This document shows positions 9,640 through 18,631 of a stretch of 64,000 bases of DNA, in pieces; positions within the stretch are counted from its first letter, which is position 1; the number at the start of each line of letters is the position of its first letter. The notes under the pieces are model-generated. The model worked only from the letters and a program-made list of their open reading frames with translations. It was not told the DNA's origin and made no database searches. The position numbers and the translations under genes were made by a program. The stretch comes from Alphaproteobacteria bacterium CG1_02_46_17. GTDB taxonomy: Bacteria > Pseudomonadota > Alphaproteobacteria > Micavibrionales > Micavibrionaceae. The stretch covers positions 62,397-126,396 of the forward strand of contig MNUG01000017.1 in the NCBI GenBank assembly GCA_001871905.1, written 5' to 3'.

Positions 9640-9974
9640 CTGCACAAGATTGCGTAGAACTGGCCAAAGACCACGGCCTCTGGCTGGCTATCGGCTTTAT
9701 GGGACAGACGATGTTCTCGGCGCGCTTCCTGATTCAATGGCTGGCCTCGGAAAAAGTCAAAAAATCCATCATCCCGAACCTGTTCTGGTGGTTTTCTATC
9801 GGGGGAGGTTCAATTTTGTTAATTTACGCCATCCACCGTGCCGATCCGGTTTTTATCGTGGGTCAGGCTGCAGGATTGTTTATCTATGCCCGCAACATCT
9901 ATTTGATCTACAAAAAACAGCATCCTGACCATTCTGCCCTGCAACCCGATCATAAACCACAAACCGAAGCATGA
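9636..9974 (+). CDS. Lipid-A-disaccharide synthase N-terminal domain (LAB_N) membrane protein
   Basis: 112-aa membrane protein starting at the ATG that overlaps the upstream TGA. It has three hydrophobic helices and the LAB_N signature segments GFMGQTMFSARFLIQW, SEKVKKSIIPNLFWW and GQAAGLFIYARNIYLI. Stand-alone LAB_N proteins are commonly found next to GT2 and ArnT-like genes, where they may act as small lipid-linked-sugar accessory or flippase-like factors (inference). It is coupled by ATGA overlaps at both ends. Confidence 0.85.
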   Translation: MTAQDCVELAKDHGLWLAIGFMGQTMFSARFLIQWLASEKVKKSIIPNLFWWFSIGGGSILLIYAIHRADPVFIVGQAAGLFIYARNIYLIYKKQHPDHSALQPDHKPQTEA

Positions 9975-11620
9975 CCGCACAACACTTGAAATCCCTGTAT
10001 GCCCGCCCAGCCTTGCTCGCAGCAGTGATCTGCATTGGCCTGATGGTGGCAGGCCTTTATGCCCGCCCCCTTTTTCCCGTTGATGAAACACGCTATCTGA
10101 CGGTGGCATGGGAAATGCACCAATCCGGCAACTGGGTGTTGCCGACCCTGAACCACGAAGCCTACCACCACAAACCACCTGTCCTGTTCTGGTTGATCAA
10201 TATCCTGTGGTCTATCTTCGGTGTCAGCCAAAGTGCCGCCATGGCAGTTCCTTATCTTGCTGCCTTTGCCTTGCTGATGGCCACGGCACGTCTGGCTACA
10301 CGCCTATTTCCTGATGCCCCTCAAGCTCCCCTGATGGCAACCGCGATACTGGCTGGCAGCCTTCCCTTTGTGATTTATTCAAACCTGATCATGTTCGACC
10401 TGTTGCTGGGGGTGTTTGCTGTTCTGGGGGTCACTGCGGTCTGGGACTACATGACGACCCGCAACACCAAACATCTGGTTACTCTAGCCTTGTGCATCGG
10501 CTTAGGCGCCCTCACCAAAGGCCCTGCGATTTTGCTGCATATCGGAACCGTTATTTTGCTGGCAAGATTTTGGTTGCGCCACCCCGAGCACCCTTTGAAA
10601 AAGACCATTTTTCCTATTATCCTAGCTATTTTAGGGGGAGCAGCATTGGCGCTGCTTTGGGCGATTCCAGCGGCAATTGAAGGCGGCAAAGAATTCGCCG
10701 ATAAAATCTTCTGGGGTCAAACCGCAGGTCGCGTGGTCAACGCTTTCGATCATCAACGCCCCTTCTATTGGTATTTGACCTTTGCCCCACTCTTTGCTCT
10801 GCCATGGATTGCCTCTCCGGCCTTGTGGCGCGGGATCAGGTCGATTCGCACCATGACGGCTCAATCCCTCCATACCCGCCAAAGCATGAGATTTCTTATC
10901 TGTTGGGGCGTTCCGGTTTTTCTGGTCTTTTGCCTGATTAGCGGCAAACAGGTGCATTACCTGATCCCGATTCTCCCCTGCCTCAGCCTGTTTTTCACCG
11001 CAGCATTTTTGAATGCACCAGAAGAACTCAAGGCGCGCGATTTATGGCCAGTTCTCGGCACAACAGCGTTACTGGCACTCCTCCCCTTGTTGATGAAAAT
11101 TCTGGCCCCTGTCATTGCCGCAAACATAAACGGCAACGTTCATCTGGAAGAAGCCTTCGGTAATACCAACGTCCTTCCCCCGATCATGCTGGCTCTTCTC
11201 ATTTTGGGTCTAGCAATAACGATCAAAGGGCATAAAATCCGCGGATTGGTTACAATATCCCTCGCCATGATGCTGATGATGTGCAGCTTTCAGATTGCCG
11301 CAAAAACCGGATTTTTCCGCAATTATGACCTGACTCCGATTGCGGCAGAACTGCAAAAAATTGACGCGGCCACCGTAGGAAAACAACGCCCTCTGGCCTA
11401 TTTACGCAATTACCACGGCGAATTCGGTTTTCTGGCGCGGCTTGACCGTCCGGTCAAACAATTGCAACCCGAGGAACTAACTCAATGGTTGGCTGAAAAT
11501 CCCGATGGGATAGTTTTCTTCCGTACCAAACGCGTCGAGGAGTATGCCCGCTTCCATGTCCTCGCGACCATGCCGTATAAACTCGGCAGCAATTACGCAC
11601 TGGTTGAGTTTCCCAGATAA
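9971..11620 (+). CDS. ArnT-like glycosyltransferase (PMT/GT83 superfamily)
   Basis: 549-aa integral membrane glycosyltransferase with about a dozen hydrophobic helices and a soluble C-terminal domain. The first periplasmic loop reads FPVDETRYLTVAWEM, with the acidic DE pair required in this superfamily, followed by HKPPVLFWL, as in ArnT. It probably uses the polyprenyl-linked sugar made by the upstream GT2 enzyme to modify lipid A or another envelope polymer; the sugar itself cannot be told. The ATG overlaps the stop of the LAB_N gene, and the 3' end overlaps convergent rlmJ by 28 bp. Confidence 0.85.
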   Translation: MTAQHLKSLYARPALLAAVICIGLMVAGLYARPLFPVDETRYLTVAWEMHQSGNWVLPTLNHEAYHHKPPVLFWLINILWSIFGVSQSAAMAVPYLAAFALLMATARLATRLFPDAPQAPLMATAILAGSLPFVIYSNLIMFDLLLGVFAVLGVTAVWDYMTTRNTKHLVTLALCIGLGALTKGPAILLHIGTVILLARFWLRHPEHPLKKTIFPIILAILGGAALALLWAIPAAIEGGKEFADKIFWGQTAGRVVNAFDHQRPFYWYLTFAPLFALPWIASPALWRGIRSIRTMTAQSLHTRQSMRFLICWGVPVFLVFCLISGKQVHYLIPILPCLSLFFTAAFLNAPEELKARDLWPVLGTTALLALLPLLMKILAPVIAANINGNVHLEEAFGNTNVLPPIMLALLILGLAITIKGHKIRGLVTISLAMMLMMCSFQIAAKTGFFRNYDLTPIAAELQKIDAATVGKQRPLAYLRNYHGEFGFLARLDRPVKQLQPEELTQWLAENPDGIVFFRTKRVEEYARFHVLATMPYKLGSNYALVEFPR

Positions 11621-12420
11621 AAGGAACGGATTTTTCCACCCAAAGCGCCCGTCAACTCCGGAACCAAGGCGTCAACCCGCTCAGGAATTTGAAAGGGCGT
11701 GTTAAAAATCAACAGGCCGCAACCATTCAGCCCCTGCTCGACACCTCGTTCGCGCAGCAAATATTCCACGACCCAAGTGCGGTTGACCTGCAACTTGGCG
11801 GCGGCCTCGTACAAATCATCAATAGGCTGGTTACTCTTGATCGGGTACCACAGGATATAACAGCCCGTAGCCCAGCGTTTTTGCCATTCCTGCATTTCTC
11901 TAACCAAGAGCTGAAACTCGTCTTTTTTCTCGAAAGGGGGGTCAATCAGAACAATTCCGCGCCGCTCCTTGGGTGGAATATTAGCACGGATCGCTTCATA
12001 AGCATCAAGCTGGGTCACAGCAACAGGGTCAAACGCCCGCAGATTCCGTCTCAAACTCACCACATCTTCCGGATGCAGTTCATTGGCAATCAATCGATCC
12101 TGAGGGCGTAGCATTTTTGCGGCCAGAACCGGTGAGCCGTCATAGCGGTGATGGGTGAAAGCCTCCTGCGCAAAAGCTTTGAAATCCTTCAGATCAGGAT
12201 TATCCACCACGGCCTCCATAAGGCGCGCAATGCCGTCCTGATATTCCAGAGTGCGCTGCGCCTGATCGGCGGTCAGATCATAACATCCAAGCCCCGCAAA
12301 GGCATCCAGAACAAACAGCCCTTTATCTTTTTGCTGCAGGTAAGACAACACCATCCGGAACACCAGATGCTTGAGAACATCGGCAAAATTGCCTGCATGG
12401 AAAATATGTCTGTAATTCAT
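11593..12420 (-). CDS. rlmJ: 23S rRNA (adenine-N6)-methyltransferase RlmJ
   Basis: 275-aa SAM-dependent methyltransferase that modifies A2030 of 23S rRNA in E. coli. It begins with the family signature MNYRHIFHAGNFADVLKHL. The SAM-binding loop is LDAFAGLGCYDL, and the N6-adenine catalytic motif is DPPFE within IVLIDPPFEKKDEF. The C-terminus contains GCGLLIFNTPFQ, also typical. It is a single gene, convergent with the ArnT-like gene, and its length matches the family. Confidence 0.95.
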   Translation of the reverse strand: MNYRHIFHAGNFADVLKHLVFRMVLSYLQQKDKGLFVLDAFAGLGCYDLTADQAQRTLEYQDGIARLMEAVVDNPDLKDFKAFAQEAFTHHRYDGSPVLAAKMLRPQDRLIANELHPEDVVSLRRNLRAFDPVAVTQLDAYEAIRANIPPKERRGIVLIDPPFEKKDEFQLLVREMQEWQKRWATGCYILWYPIKSNQPIDDLYEAAAKLQVNRTWVVEYLLRERGVEQGLNGCGLLIFNTPFQIPERVDALVPELTGALGGKIRSFYLGNSTSA

Positions 12421-12516
12421 GCCTCACTCATACTCTGCTTTCTCAAAGACAAAAAGAGGTTTTTAAGCTATAATATTTACAACTTGTTCATTTGGATTTG
12501 AGATTCTAAAGCAACC

Positions 12517-12834
12517 ATGTTCGACTGGCTCAAGAAAAAAGGCAGCAAATCGCCTGTTACGCCCGCCAACACCCCTCGACCGGAACAATCCGGCGGGGAG
12601 GAAATGCATGAACCTTCCTCCCGCGAGGCCCTGATTGATGAGGCCAACCGCAACGCACGCGCGGCGCGTGAAGCCATAGGACAGGAAAATCTCGACCGTC
12701 TGGCTCAAATGATCCATCATAAACAAGAAGTCTCTCCGGCGGCGCAGGCCCGCAAAATTATTGCCAGAATGGATACCGAAAAACTATCCGAACATCTGCG
12801 CTACCTGCGCAACGAACCACCGACCAAACATTAA
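12517..12834 (+). CDS. Conserved-type hypothetical protein, hydrophilic, 105 aa
   Basis: Not recognised. It is highly charged: an N-terminal MFDWLKKKGSK, a Pro-rich linker of about 20 residues, then a predicted helical region (about residues 35-100) with many Glu, Arg and Ala. No membrane segment or signal peptide is seen. It stands alone, divergent from rlmJ and 33 bp before the acyl-CoA dehydrogenase gene, so it may share that transcript. A TATAAT-like sequence lies about 45 bp upstream. The codon usage fits its neighbours, which supports a real gene. Confidence 0.65.
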   Translation: MFDWLKKKGSKSPVTPANTPRPEQSGGEEMHEPSSREALIDEANRNARAAREAIGQENLDRLAQMIHHKQEVSPAAQARKIIARMDTEKLSEHLRYLRNEPPTKH

Positions 12835-12867
12835 TCCCCAATTCACAAAATCCGTAAAGGAAGCAGA

Positions 12868-14658
12868 ATGCCAATCTATAAAACCCCTCTCGAGAATATG
12901 AAATTTGTCCTGCACGATCTTCTTCATGTGGAACAATTATCGCAACTAGAGGGCTATGGCGACGCGACCCCCGATATGTTTGACAATATCCTCGAGGAAG
13001 GGGCTAAAATCTGTGAAGAAGTCCTCTTTCCCTTGAACCAATCAGGCGACGAAGAAGGCTGTACGTTTGAAAACGGGTCTGTACGCACCCCGAAAGGCTT
13101 TATCGAAGCCTACAAAACCTTTACCGAAGGCGGCTGGACAGCCCTGTCTGCCGATCCGGAATATGGCGGAATGGGTATGCCTCATGTACTAGGGACAGCC
13201 ATGTCCGAAATGATCTGTTCGGCCAATATGTCTTTCGGGATGTACCCGGGATTATCCGAAGGCGCGTACAGAGCATTACTCCTGCATGGTACAGATGAGC
13301 TCAAACAGGCCTACCTGCCGAAACTGATTACCGGAGAATGGTCAGGAACCATGTGCCTGACCGAACCCCATTGCGGAACCGATCTGGGACTGATCCGGAC
13401 AAAAGCCCTCCCAACCGCTGATGGTGCATTTCAGATCACTGGAACCAAGATTTTTATCTCGGCAGGCGACCATGATTTGACAGAAAACATCATCCACCTT
13501 GTTCTGGCCAAATTGCCGGATGCCCCCGAAGGCGCAAAAGGCATTTCCCTCTTTATCGTGCCAAAATTTATACCTGAAACCAGCGCGGCTAACTATGTCT
13601 CTTGTGGGTCGATCGAACATAAAATGGGCATCAAAGGGTCGGCGACATGCGTCATAAATTTTGAAAGCTCCATCGGCTGGCTGGTGGGTGAACCCCATAA
13701 GGGCCTGCGCGCCATGTTTACCATGATGAACGCCGCCCGTCTGGGTGTCGGGATGCAAGGGTTGGGGATTGCCGAAGTGGCATGGCAAAATGGTCTGGAA
13801 TATGCCAAAGACCGCCTGCAAATGCGGGCTCTGGACGGTGTAAAGGCGCCGAATAAACCCGCAGACCCGATCATTGTGCATCCAGATGTCCGCAAAATGC
13901 TCCTGACCTCCAAAGCCTTCTGCGAAGGGGCGCGCGCCTTGTCTTACTGGGTCGGGATGCATCTTGATCTGGCTGAAAAACACCCTGATCCGCAAAAACG
14001 GCAGAACGCAGATGATCTGGTTGCGCTGCTCACCCCGATTATCAAAGCTTACCAAACGGATATGGGCTTCGAAGTCGCGAATCTGGCCATCCAGATTCAC
14101 GGCGGCCACGGCTATATCCGCGAATATGGCGTCGAACAATATGCGCGAGATGCTCGGATTGCCATGATTTACGAAGGCACCAACGGCATTCAGGCGCTCG
14201 ACCTAGTGGGTCGGAAAATGGGTCAAAATTACGGACGTTTGCTGCGCTCGTTTTTCCATCCGGTACTCGACTATATCGAAAGCCATCAAGACAATGAAAA
14301 ACTACAGCAATTTATTTTCCCACTGGCAAAATCCTTTGCCAAACTGCAACAAGCCTCGGTTCATATTGCCCTCAAAGGCCTCAAAGACCCGAACGAAGCA
14401 GGTGCCGCCTCCACCGACTATCTGCGCATGTTTGCACTGGTGGCGATGGGCTATATGTGGGCGCAAATGGCTGAAATTGCGCAGCAAAAACTCGATGATG
14501 GCGCAACCGACCGCCCGAAAGAGTTTTACGAGTCCAAACTCAAAACCGCGAGCTTCTTTATGGAACGGATGCTGCCCGAAGCAGAAGGCCGCTTCCGCAT
14601 GATTATGGCTGGTGCCTCCAGCATGATGTCCATGTCCGAAGAGGAATTCGCTGCCTGA
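12868..14658 (+). CDS. Acyl-CoA dehydrogenase, long form (DmdC-like)
   Basis: 596-aa FAD-dependent enzyme that alpha,beta-dehydrogenates an acyl-CoA. Visible parts are an N-terminal helical segment (KFVLHDLL), WTALSADPEYGGMGMP, the FAD-binding MCLTEPHCGTDLGL and GTKIFISAGDHDL, and the C-terminal QIHGGHGYIREYGVEQYARDARI with IYEGTNGIQALDL. An extra C-terminal domain of about 130 residues follows. The long architecture matches 3-methylmercaptopropionyl-CoA dehydrogenase-like members, but general medium/long-chain substrates are equally possible. A good AAAGGAAG ribosome-binding site precedes the ATG. No other beta-oxidation gene adjoins it. Confidence 0.9.
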   Translation: MPIYKTPLENMKFVLHDLLHVEQLSQLEGYGDATPDMFDNILEEGAKICEEVLFPLNQSGDEEGCTFENGSVRTPKGFIEAYKTFTEGGWTALSADPEYGGMGMPHVLGTAMSEMICSANMSFGMYPGLSEGAYRALLLHGTDELKQAYLPKLITGEWSGTMCLTEPHCGTDLGLIRTKALPTADGAFQITGTKIFISAGDHDLTENIIHLVLAKLPDAPEGAKGISLFIVPKFIPETSAANYVSCGSIEHKMGIKGSATCVINFESSIGWLVGEPHKGLRAMFTMMNAARLGVGMQGLGIAEVAWQNGLEYAKDRLQMRALDGVKAPNKPADPIIVHPDVRKMLLTSKAFCEGARALSYWVGMHLDLAEKHPDPQKRQNADDLVALLTPIIKAYQTDMGFEVANLAIQIHGGHGYIREYGVEQYARDARIAMIYEGTNGIQALDLVGRKMGQNYGRLLRSFFHPVLDYIESHQDNEKLQQFIFPLAKSFAKLQQASVHIALKGLKDPNEAGAASTDYLRMFALVAMGYMWAQMAEIAQQKLDDGATDRPKEFYESKLKTASFFMERMLPEAEGRFRMIMAGASSMMSMSEEEFAA

Positions 14659-15054
14659 TTAAACGCCGAGACGGACAAAAATCCCGATGGCGAGGTGCTT
14701 TAGGCCGGAACGCAATGGATGCGGGTGAGGCTTGGCTACAAATTCAGCGACAGTTTCCCGTTTAACCAGATCATATCGGCCCAGATAGGCGTATTCCCCC
14801 CCTGAAAAGGTCGGGCGTTCCTCAAAGAACTGAACATGGTCACTGGGGATGACATGTTTATGCGCACCACCTCGCAACACAACGGCACGTTCTCCAGATC
14901 CTTCATGGAGCCCCTTTTTCACATAGACGTCATTGACGCCACTGTCCTTGACCGAATGCGAATACCCCATATCAGCAAGACGCAAGCAAACGATATGCTC
15001 CAGTCTTTTTGGGTCAAGTTCTGAAGCTTCTAAGGCAAATAAGTGTCTGAGCAT
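14659..15054 (-). CDS. Hypothetical protein, 131 aa
   Basis: Not recognised. I place the start at the ATG at 15054 (MLRHLFALEA) because CAGGAG lies 6 bases upstream; a reading from 15072 would need a TTG start. The protein is soluble, with a basic and Gly-rich middle (GERAVVLRGGAHKHVIP) and a C-terminal segment HPHPLRSGLKHLAIGIF. Its stop touches the stop of the acyl-CoA dehydrogenase gene on the other strand. It follows the 172-aa gene by 14 bp and probably shares its transcript. Confidence 0.6.
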   Translation of the reverse strand: MLRHLFALEASELDPKRLEHIVCLRLADMGYSHSVKDSGVNDVYVKKGLHEGSGERAVVLRGGAHKHVIPSDHVQFFEERPTFSGGEYAYLGRYDLVKRETVAEFVAKPHPHPLRSGLKHLAIGIFVRLGV

Positions 15055-15068
15055 AATTTTCTCCTGTA

Positions 15069-15587
15069 TCAAGAAATCTTCGGCGATCCATATTCCGCCA
15101 AATAATTGTGCAAACCATTATAGAGGGGCTGGTATGTGACCTTATCCGTGGTGGGAACAGGAATTTGCCGCTGAACAATGGTAATCATTCGAAATCGGGC
15201 GTTATTCTTCGCGGGGTTAGGAATCTGCAACAAAACACGCTCAGTCATTCCCAAATCCTTTCCCTTCATATCAAAGCAAATATGACCATCAGAGTCGGCG
15301 CTAATTGTGACCTCATCATCGGGGCGATCCAAAGGCACTGTGATGGACTGATTGGTGATAATTTTTGGGGGTGCAGCAACATCCTCCCCACGTGCAAGAG
15401 CAGCAAAAATATGCAGCAATTTTATTTGCTGTTCATTTGCATGCTGCCTCATTTTCCCGCTTCCGAGCAATGCCCCCCCACAGGTGCGAAGCTCATCCTC
15501 ATAGGTAGCAGTCGCCCGAAGAGCAATATCACTCCCGACAAAGGCAATCCTTAGGGACTGATTATTGGGTAAGTTAAAACCGGCCAT
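15069..15587 (-). CDS. Hypothetical protein, 172 aa
   Basis: Not recognised. It is a soluble protein with alternating beta-like and charged segments, no signal peptide and no TM helix. It starts MAGFNLPNNQ and contains a possible Cys in TCGGALLGSG. It is the upstream member of a two-gene unit with the 131-aa gene, transcribed away from the SCP2 gene. No motif allows a function to be assigned. Confidence 0.6.
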   Translation of the reverse strand: MAGFNLPNNQSLRIAFVGSDIALRATATYEDELRTCGGALLGSGKMRQHANEQQIKLLHIFAALARGEDVAAPPKIITNQSITVPLDRPDDEVTISADSDGHICFDMKGKDLGMTERVLLQIPNPAKNNARFRMITIVQRQIPVPTTDKVTYQPLYNGLHNYLAEYGSPKIS

Positions 15588-15716
15588 ACGCCATTTTTCC
15601 TTGCTGATCTCTTTATATCTTCCATCTCCTAGACCGATTTTAGGTTTATGTCAATAAAACAAGTTACGATTTATAAACCTCTCCTATGCTAACCTCTTCA
15701 AAAGTGAGGAAAATTT

Positions 15717-16019
15717 ATGACCATCGACACCATCATCCCCAAAATCGAAAAAAAGATGACCTACGCCTCGGGCTTTCACCACACGGTTCTGTTTGATCTG
15801 GGGGAAGACGGGTTCATCCATATCGACGGAACCCAAAGCCCGCCCGAACTGACCACACAAGAAAAAGACGCAGAAGTCACCTTTGCAACGTCGATCGACA
15901 CACTAGATGCCATTCTCGATGGAACACAGGACCCAAGCCTTGCCTTTTTGATGCGCAGACTCAAAGTCCGTGGGGACATGAAACTGGCAATGAAGCTTAA
16001 TGCGTTTCTGGAATCTTGA
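15717..16019 (+). CDS. SCP2 sterol-binding domain protein
   Basis: 100-aa protein made of a single SCP2-like lipid-binding domain. Conserved elements are VLFDLGEDGFIHIDG, the segment DAEVTFATSIDTLDAILDG, and the C-terminal MRRLKVRGDMKLAMKLNAFL, which matches the usual KI.G.M..A.KL ending. It probably carries or binds an acyl or sterol-like ligand. GTGAGGAAAATTT before the ATG gives a reasonable ribosome-binding site. The 3' end overlaps the convergent lipoprotein gene by 23 bp. Confidence 0.88.
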   Translation: MTIDTIIPKIEKKMTYASGFHHTVLFDLGEDGFIHIDGTQSPPELTTQEKDAEVTFATSIDTLDAILDGTQDPSLAFLMRRLKVRGDMKLAMKLNAFLES

Positions 16020-16479
16020 CCTCGGGAGACGGGTCATTATGCAGCTCTCCCTTGATAGTTTTTAGCTTTTCTGCAATTTGCTCGTGAAAAGCCGCAGGAG
16101 AGAGTGTGTTAAAATGTTCCAGAAATTTTTTGGCAGACTTCCCCTTATCAGAATCACAGCCCCGCGCGATCAAATAGGCTTCCACACTTTGCTGCGTATC
16201 ATCACGCCGCGCCAGCACCATCCGCTCGACATCCTGTTGTGACAAATCAGGACGGTTATATTTGATCTCGCCAGTATAAAGGGTAACAATCATCTGCATA
16301 GTGCCGAATAAATTGGCGTTTACCGATTTTGCAGACTCGGCACCGGTACAAACATCGTCATAGGTCATGGCAACCGTCAAATTGTCAAAGATCTGGCGCA
16401 GGAAAACTTCGGATTTTGATGAATTTTCTCCACAAGCGACTAGCCCGAAAAGAATAAATATATATATTGCTGAACGCAC
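15997..16479 (-). CDS. Hypothetical lipoprotein, 160 aa
   Basis: Starts at a GTG with GGAG 8 bases upstream. The N-terminal signal sequence ends in the lipobox LVAC, so the mature protein would be lipid-anchored at Cys16. The remainder is hydrophilic and mostly helical, with one further Cys pair (VCTGAESAK and ARGCDSDKGK) that could form a disulfide. No known domain is recognised. It is convergent with the SCP2 gene. Confidence 0.7.
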   Translation of the reverse strand: MRSAIYIFILFGLVACGENSSKSEVFLRQIFDNLTVAMTYDDVCTGAESAKSVNANLFGTMQMIVTLYTGEIKYNRPDLSQQDVERMVLARRDDTQQSVEAYLIARGCDSDKGKSAKKFLEHFNTLSPAAFHEQIAEKLKTIKGELHNDPSPEVKIPETH

Positions 16480-16551
16480 TGAGTGGTCTCCATTTTGACA
16501 AACCGGTAAGCTGTTGTTGCATCTTAAACAAAGGTCAGTAAACTCACCAGC

Positions 16552-17103
16552 ATGAATTTGCTCTTGCGCGTCCTTTATGTCTGGTTATCCAGCTATTTCA
16601 AGCCCCGAATAGACGATATTCTGGCCCCCGCCGACCTTGAGCTGCGTGTTTTACCCAATGACCTCGATTTCAACATGCATATGAATAACGGGCGATACCT
16701 GACCATCATGGATTTGGGTCGCCTTGATCTTATTCTGCGCTCCGGCCTGCTTAAAATGATGATCAAACAAAAATCGGTTCCCATTCTGGCATCAAGTAAA
16801 ATGCGCTATCGCTTGTCATTAGACCCATTCCAGAAATATGTGCTGCGCACCCAGATTCTCGGCTGGGATGACAAATGGGTTTTTATCGAACAGCGTTTCC
16901 TAAAAGACGGAAAAGTCGCTGCCATCGGTCTGGTCAAAGGATGCTTTTTTGACCAACGCAGTAAAACAACTGTCCCGACCGCCGATTTGCTGCACCATAT
17001 CGGATACGACCAGCCATCCCCCGAACTTCCTCCCCATATTATCGACTGGCAAAAAGCCGAGCAAACACTCAAAGAGGTTACAAGAAATGATACAGATTCT
17101 TAA
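16552..17103 (+). CDS. Thioesterase-like (hotdog fold, THEM6 type) protein
   Basis: 183-aa protein of the 4HBT-like/thioesterase superfamily. An N-terminal hydrophobic segment (LLLRVLYVWLSSYF) is followed by the hotdog core with LDFNMHMNNGRYLTIMDLGRLDL, which closely matches the conserved D.N.HMNN..Y motif of acyl-CoA thioesterases, then WVFIEQRFLKDGKVAAIGLVKG. The substrate is unknown. Its 3' end overlaps panC by 17 bp, so the two are probably co-expressed. Confidence 0.85.
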   Translation: MNLLLRVLYVWLSSYFKPRIDDILAPADLELRVLPNDLDFNMHMNNGRYLTIMDLGRLDLILRSGLLKMMIKQKSVPILASSKMRYRLSLDPFQKYVLRTQILGWDDKWVFIEQRFLKDGKVAAIGLVKGCFFDQRSKTTVPTADLLHHIGYDQPSPELPPHIIDWQKAEQTLKEVTRNDTDS

Positions 17104-17926
17104 AACACCGGAAGATTTGCGTCACTATGCGGCACAGTTGCGCGCACAAAACAAAACATTGGGCTTTGTGCCAACCATGGGTGCCTTGCATGACGGCCAC
17201 TTGACTCTGGCCCGCGCCGCCCTTGGGCAATGTGATGAGTGCCTCGTCAGCATTTTTGTAAACCCCAAACAATTCGCCCCGCATGAAGATTTCGACCGTT
17301 ATCCGCGCCAGTTGGATCAGGATGCGACCCTGCTGGAATCCGCCGGAGTGGGTGCAATCTTCGCACCGGAAGTCGAAATCATGTACCCTTCCGATTTCCA
17401 GACCATGGTGACAGTCGGCGAGATTTCAAGGCCTTTGGAAGGGGAGTTTCGCCCGTCACATTTTGCCGGAGTCTCGACCGTTGTCGCGCGGCTTTTGCTG
17501 CTGGTTGGGGCGCACAAAGCCTTTTTCGGTGAAAAAGATTATCAGCAACTGCAAGTGATAAAACAAATGGTCAAAGATTTGGCAATCCCGACCGAAATTA
17601 TTGGTGTCCCGATTGTGCGGGAAACATCCGGTCTGGCGCTGTCATCGCGCAATGCCTATCTTTCCGCTCAGGAACGTCCGATTGCCGATCAACTCAATAA
17701 AATTTTGCACAACATGGCCTCGGAATTTCAATCCGGAACGGCCATTCCTGACATCGAACAAAACGCGCAGCAAAAATTACAAGATTTGGGATTTGGCAAA
17801 GTGGACTATATCACCATCCGGGACGCGCAGACCTTGCTTCCGCCGACTGAAGACACCACGCAGTACCGGATTTTGGCCGCAGCATTTTTGGGCAAAACCC
17901 GCCTGATCGACAATATCGGCATTTAG
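17087..17926 (+). CDS. panC: Pantothenate synthetase
   Basis: 279-aa enzyme that joins pantoate and beta-alanine using ATP, the last step of vitamin B5 synthesis. I place the start at the ATG at 17087 (MIQILKTPED); an open frame further upstream overlaps the thioesterase gene. Family motifs are FVPTMGALHDGHL (ATP-binding HxGH-type), VSIFVNPKQF, GVSTVVARLLLLV, FFGEKDYQQLQVI and the KMSKS-equivalent RETSGLALSSRNAYL. No panB adjoins it. The length is normal. Confidence 0.97.
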   Translation: MIQILKTPEDLRHYAAQLRAQNKTLGFVPTMGALHDGHLTLARAALGQCDECLVSIFVNPKQFAPHEDFDRYPRQLDQDATLLESAGVGAIFAPEVEIMYPSDFQTMVTVGEISRPLEGEFRPSHFAGVSTVVARLLLLVGAHKAFFGEKDYQQLQVIKQMVKDLAIPTEIIGVPIVRETSGLALSSRNAYLSAQERPIADQLNKILHNMASEFQSGTAIPDIEQNAQQKLQDLGFGKVDYITIRDAQTLLPPTEDTTQYRILAAAFLGKTRLIDNIGI

Positions 17927-18570
17927 TTTTTCGGAGCCAGAACGTCCATCAAACGGGCTTTAATATCCTCGGACGTATCCGCCGTTTTGAACAGGCCAAC
18001 GGTCTGCCCCGCAGGGTCAAGCAGATAGATCATCGAAGAATGATCCATCGTATAATCTTCCGGATCAGACCCATCGCCTTCAGAGACTTTTGCAGCATAA
18101 ACCTTGAAAGATTTTTTGACTGATTCGATTTGGTCAACCGATCCGGTCAATCCCACCAATTGCGGCATAAACAAATTGACATAGCCCTTGATAACAGTTG
18201 GCGTATCGCGTTCGGGGTCAATCGTGATAAAAATCGGCTGAAGCTTTTGCTGCATTTCTTCGGGTAAAGACAGATAGGCTTCCGACATTTTTGAAAGTTC
18301 AGTCGGACAAATTGCAGGGCAATAGGTAAAACCGAAATACATCAGCTTGAACTTATCGGCATAATCTTTTTCTGTGCGCGGCTGCCCATCCTGATCGACC
18401 AGAGAGAACGGCCCCCCGATTGATGTGGCCGCAAGAATATGGGAGGAGGATTGATCTTGGGATGGCGGCAGCGAGCCTTCTTTCTTGCTATAAAGCGCAA
18501 TACCGAAACCGATGGCAAGCCCCAGTATAGAAAGAAGAACAACGCGGAAAAGATGAGTATGTTTTTTCAT
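17923..18570 (-). CDS. SCO1/SenC/PrrC family copper chaperone
   Basis: 215-aa membrane-anchored thioredoxin-fold protein that delivers copper to cytochrome oxidase. The ATG at 18570 (MKKHTHLFRV) starts a TM helix (about residues 8-26). The copper-binding CPAICP motif lies in YFGFTYCPAICPTELSKM, and the third ligand His in YTMDHSSMIYLLDP. ITIDPERDTP is also conserved. The cbb3 operon is about 10 kb away on the same strand; functional linkage is an inference. It overlaps the panC stop by 4 bp, convergently. Confidence 0.92.
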   Translation of the reverse strand: MKKHTHLFRVVLLSILGLAIGFGIALYSKKEGSLPPSQDQSSSHILAATSIGGPFSLVDQDGQPRTEKDYADKFKLMYFGFTYCPAICPTELSKMSEAYLSLPEEMQQKLQPIFITIDPERDTPTVIKGYVNLFMPQLVGLTGSVDQIESVKKSFKVYAAKVSEGDGSDPEDYTMDHSSMIYLLDPAGQTVGLFKTADTSEDIKARLMDVLAPKN

Positions 18571-18631
18571 GAGAAGAGCATAAGACTCTTCCCGGACTTT
18601 GTCACGCCCCAATCAAAATTTCCAATAAGGA

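Noticed and set aside
15055-15072. TTG start giving the 137-aa version of the 14659 gene
   Set aside because: The ATG at 15054 has a well-placed CAGGAG, whereas the TTG would overlap the upstream gene and has no site.
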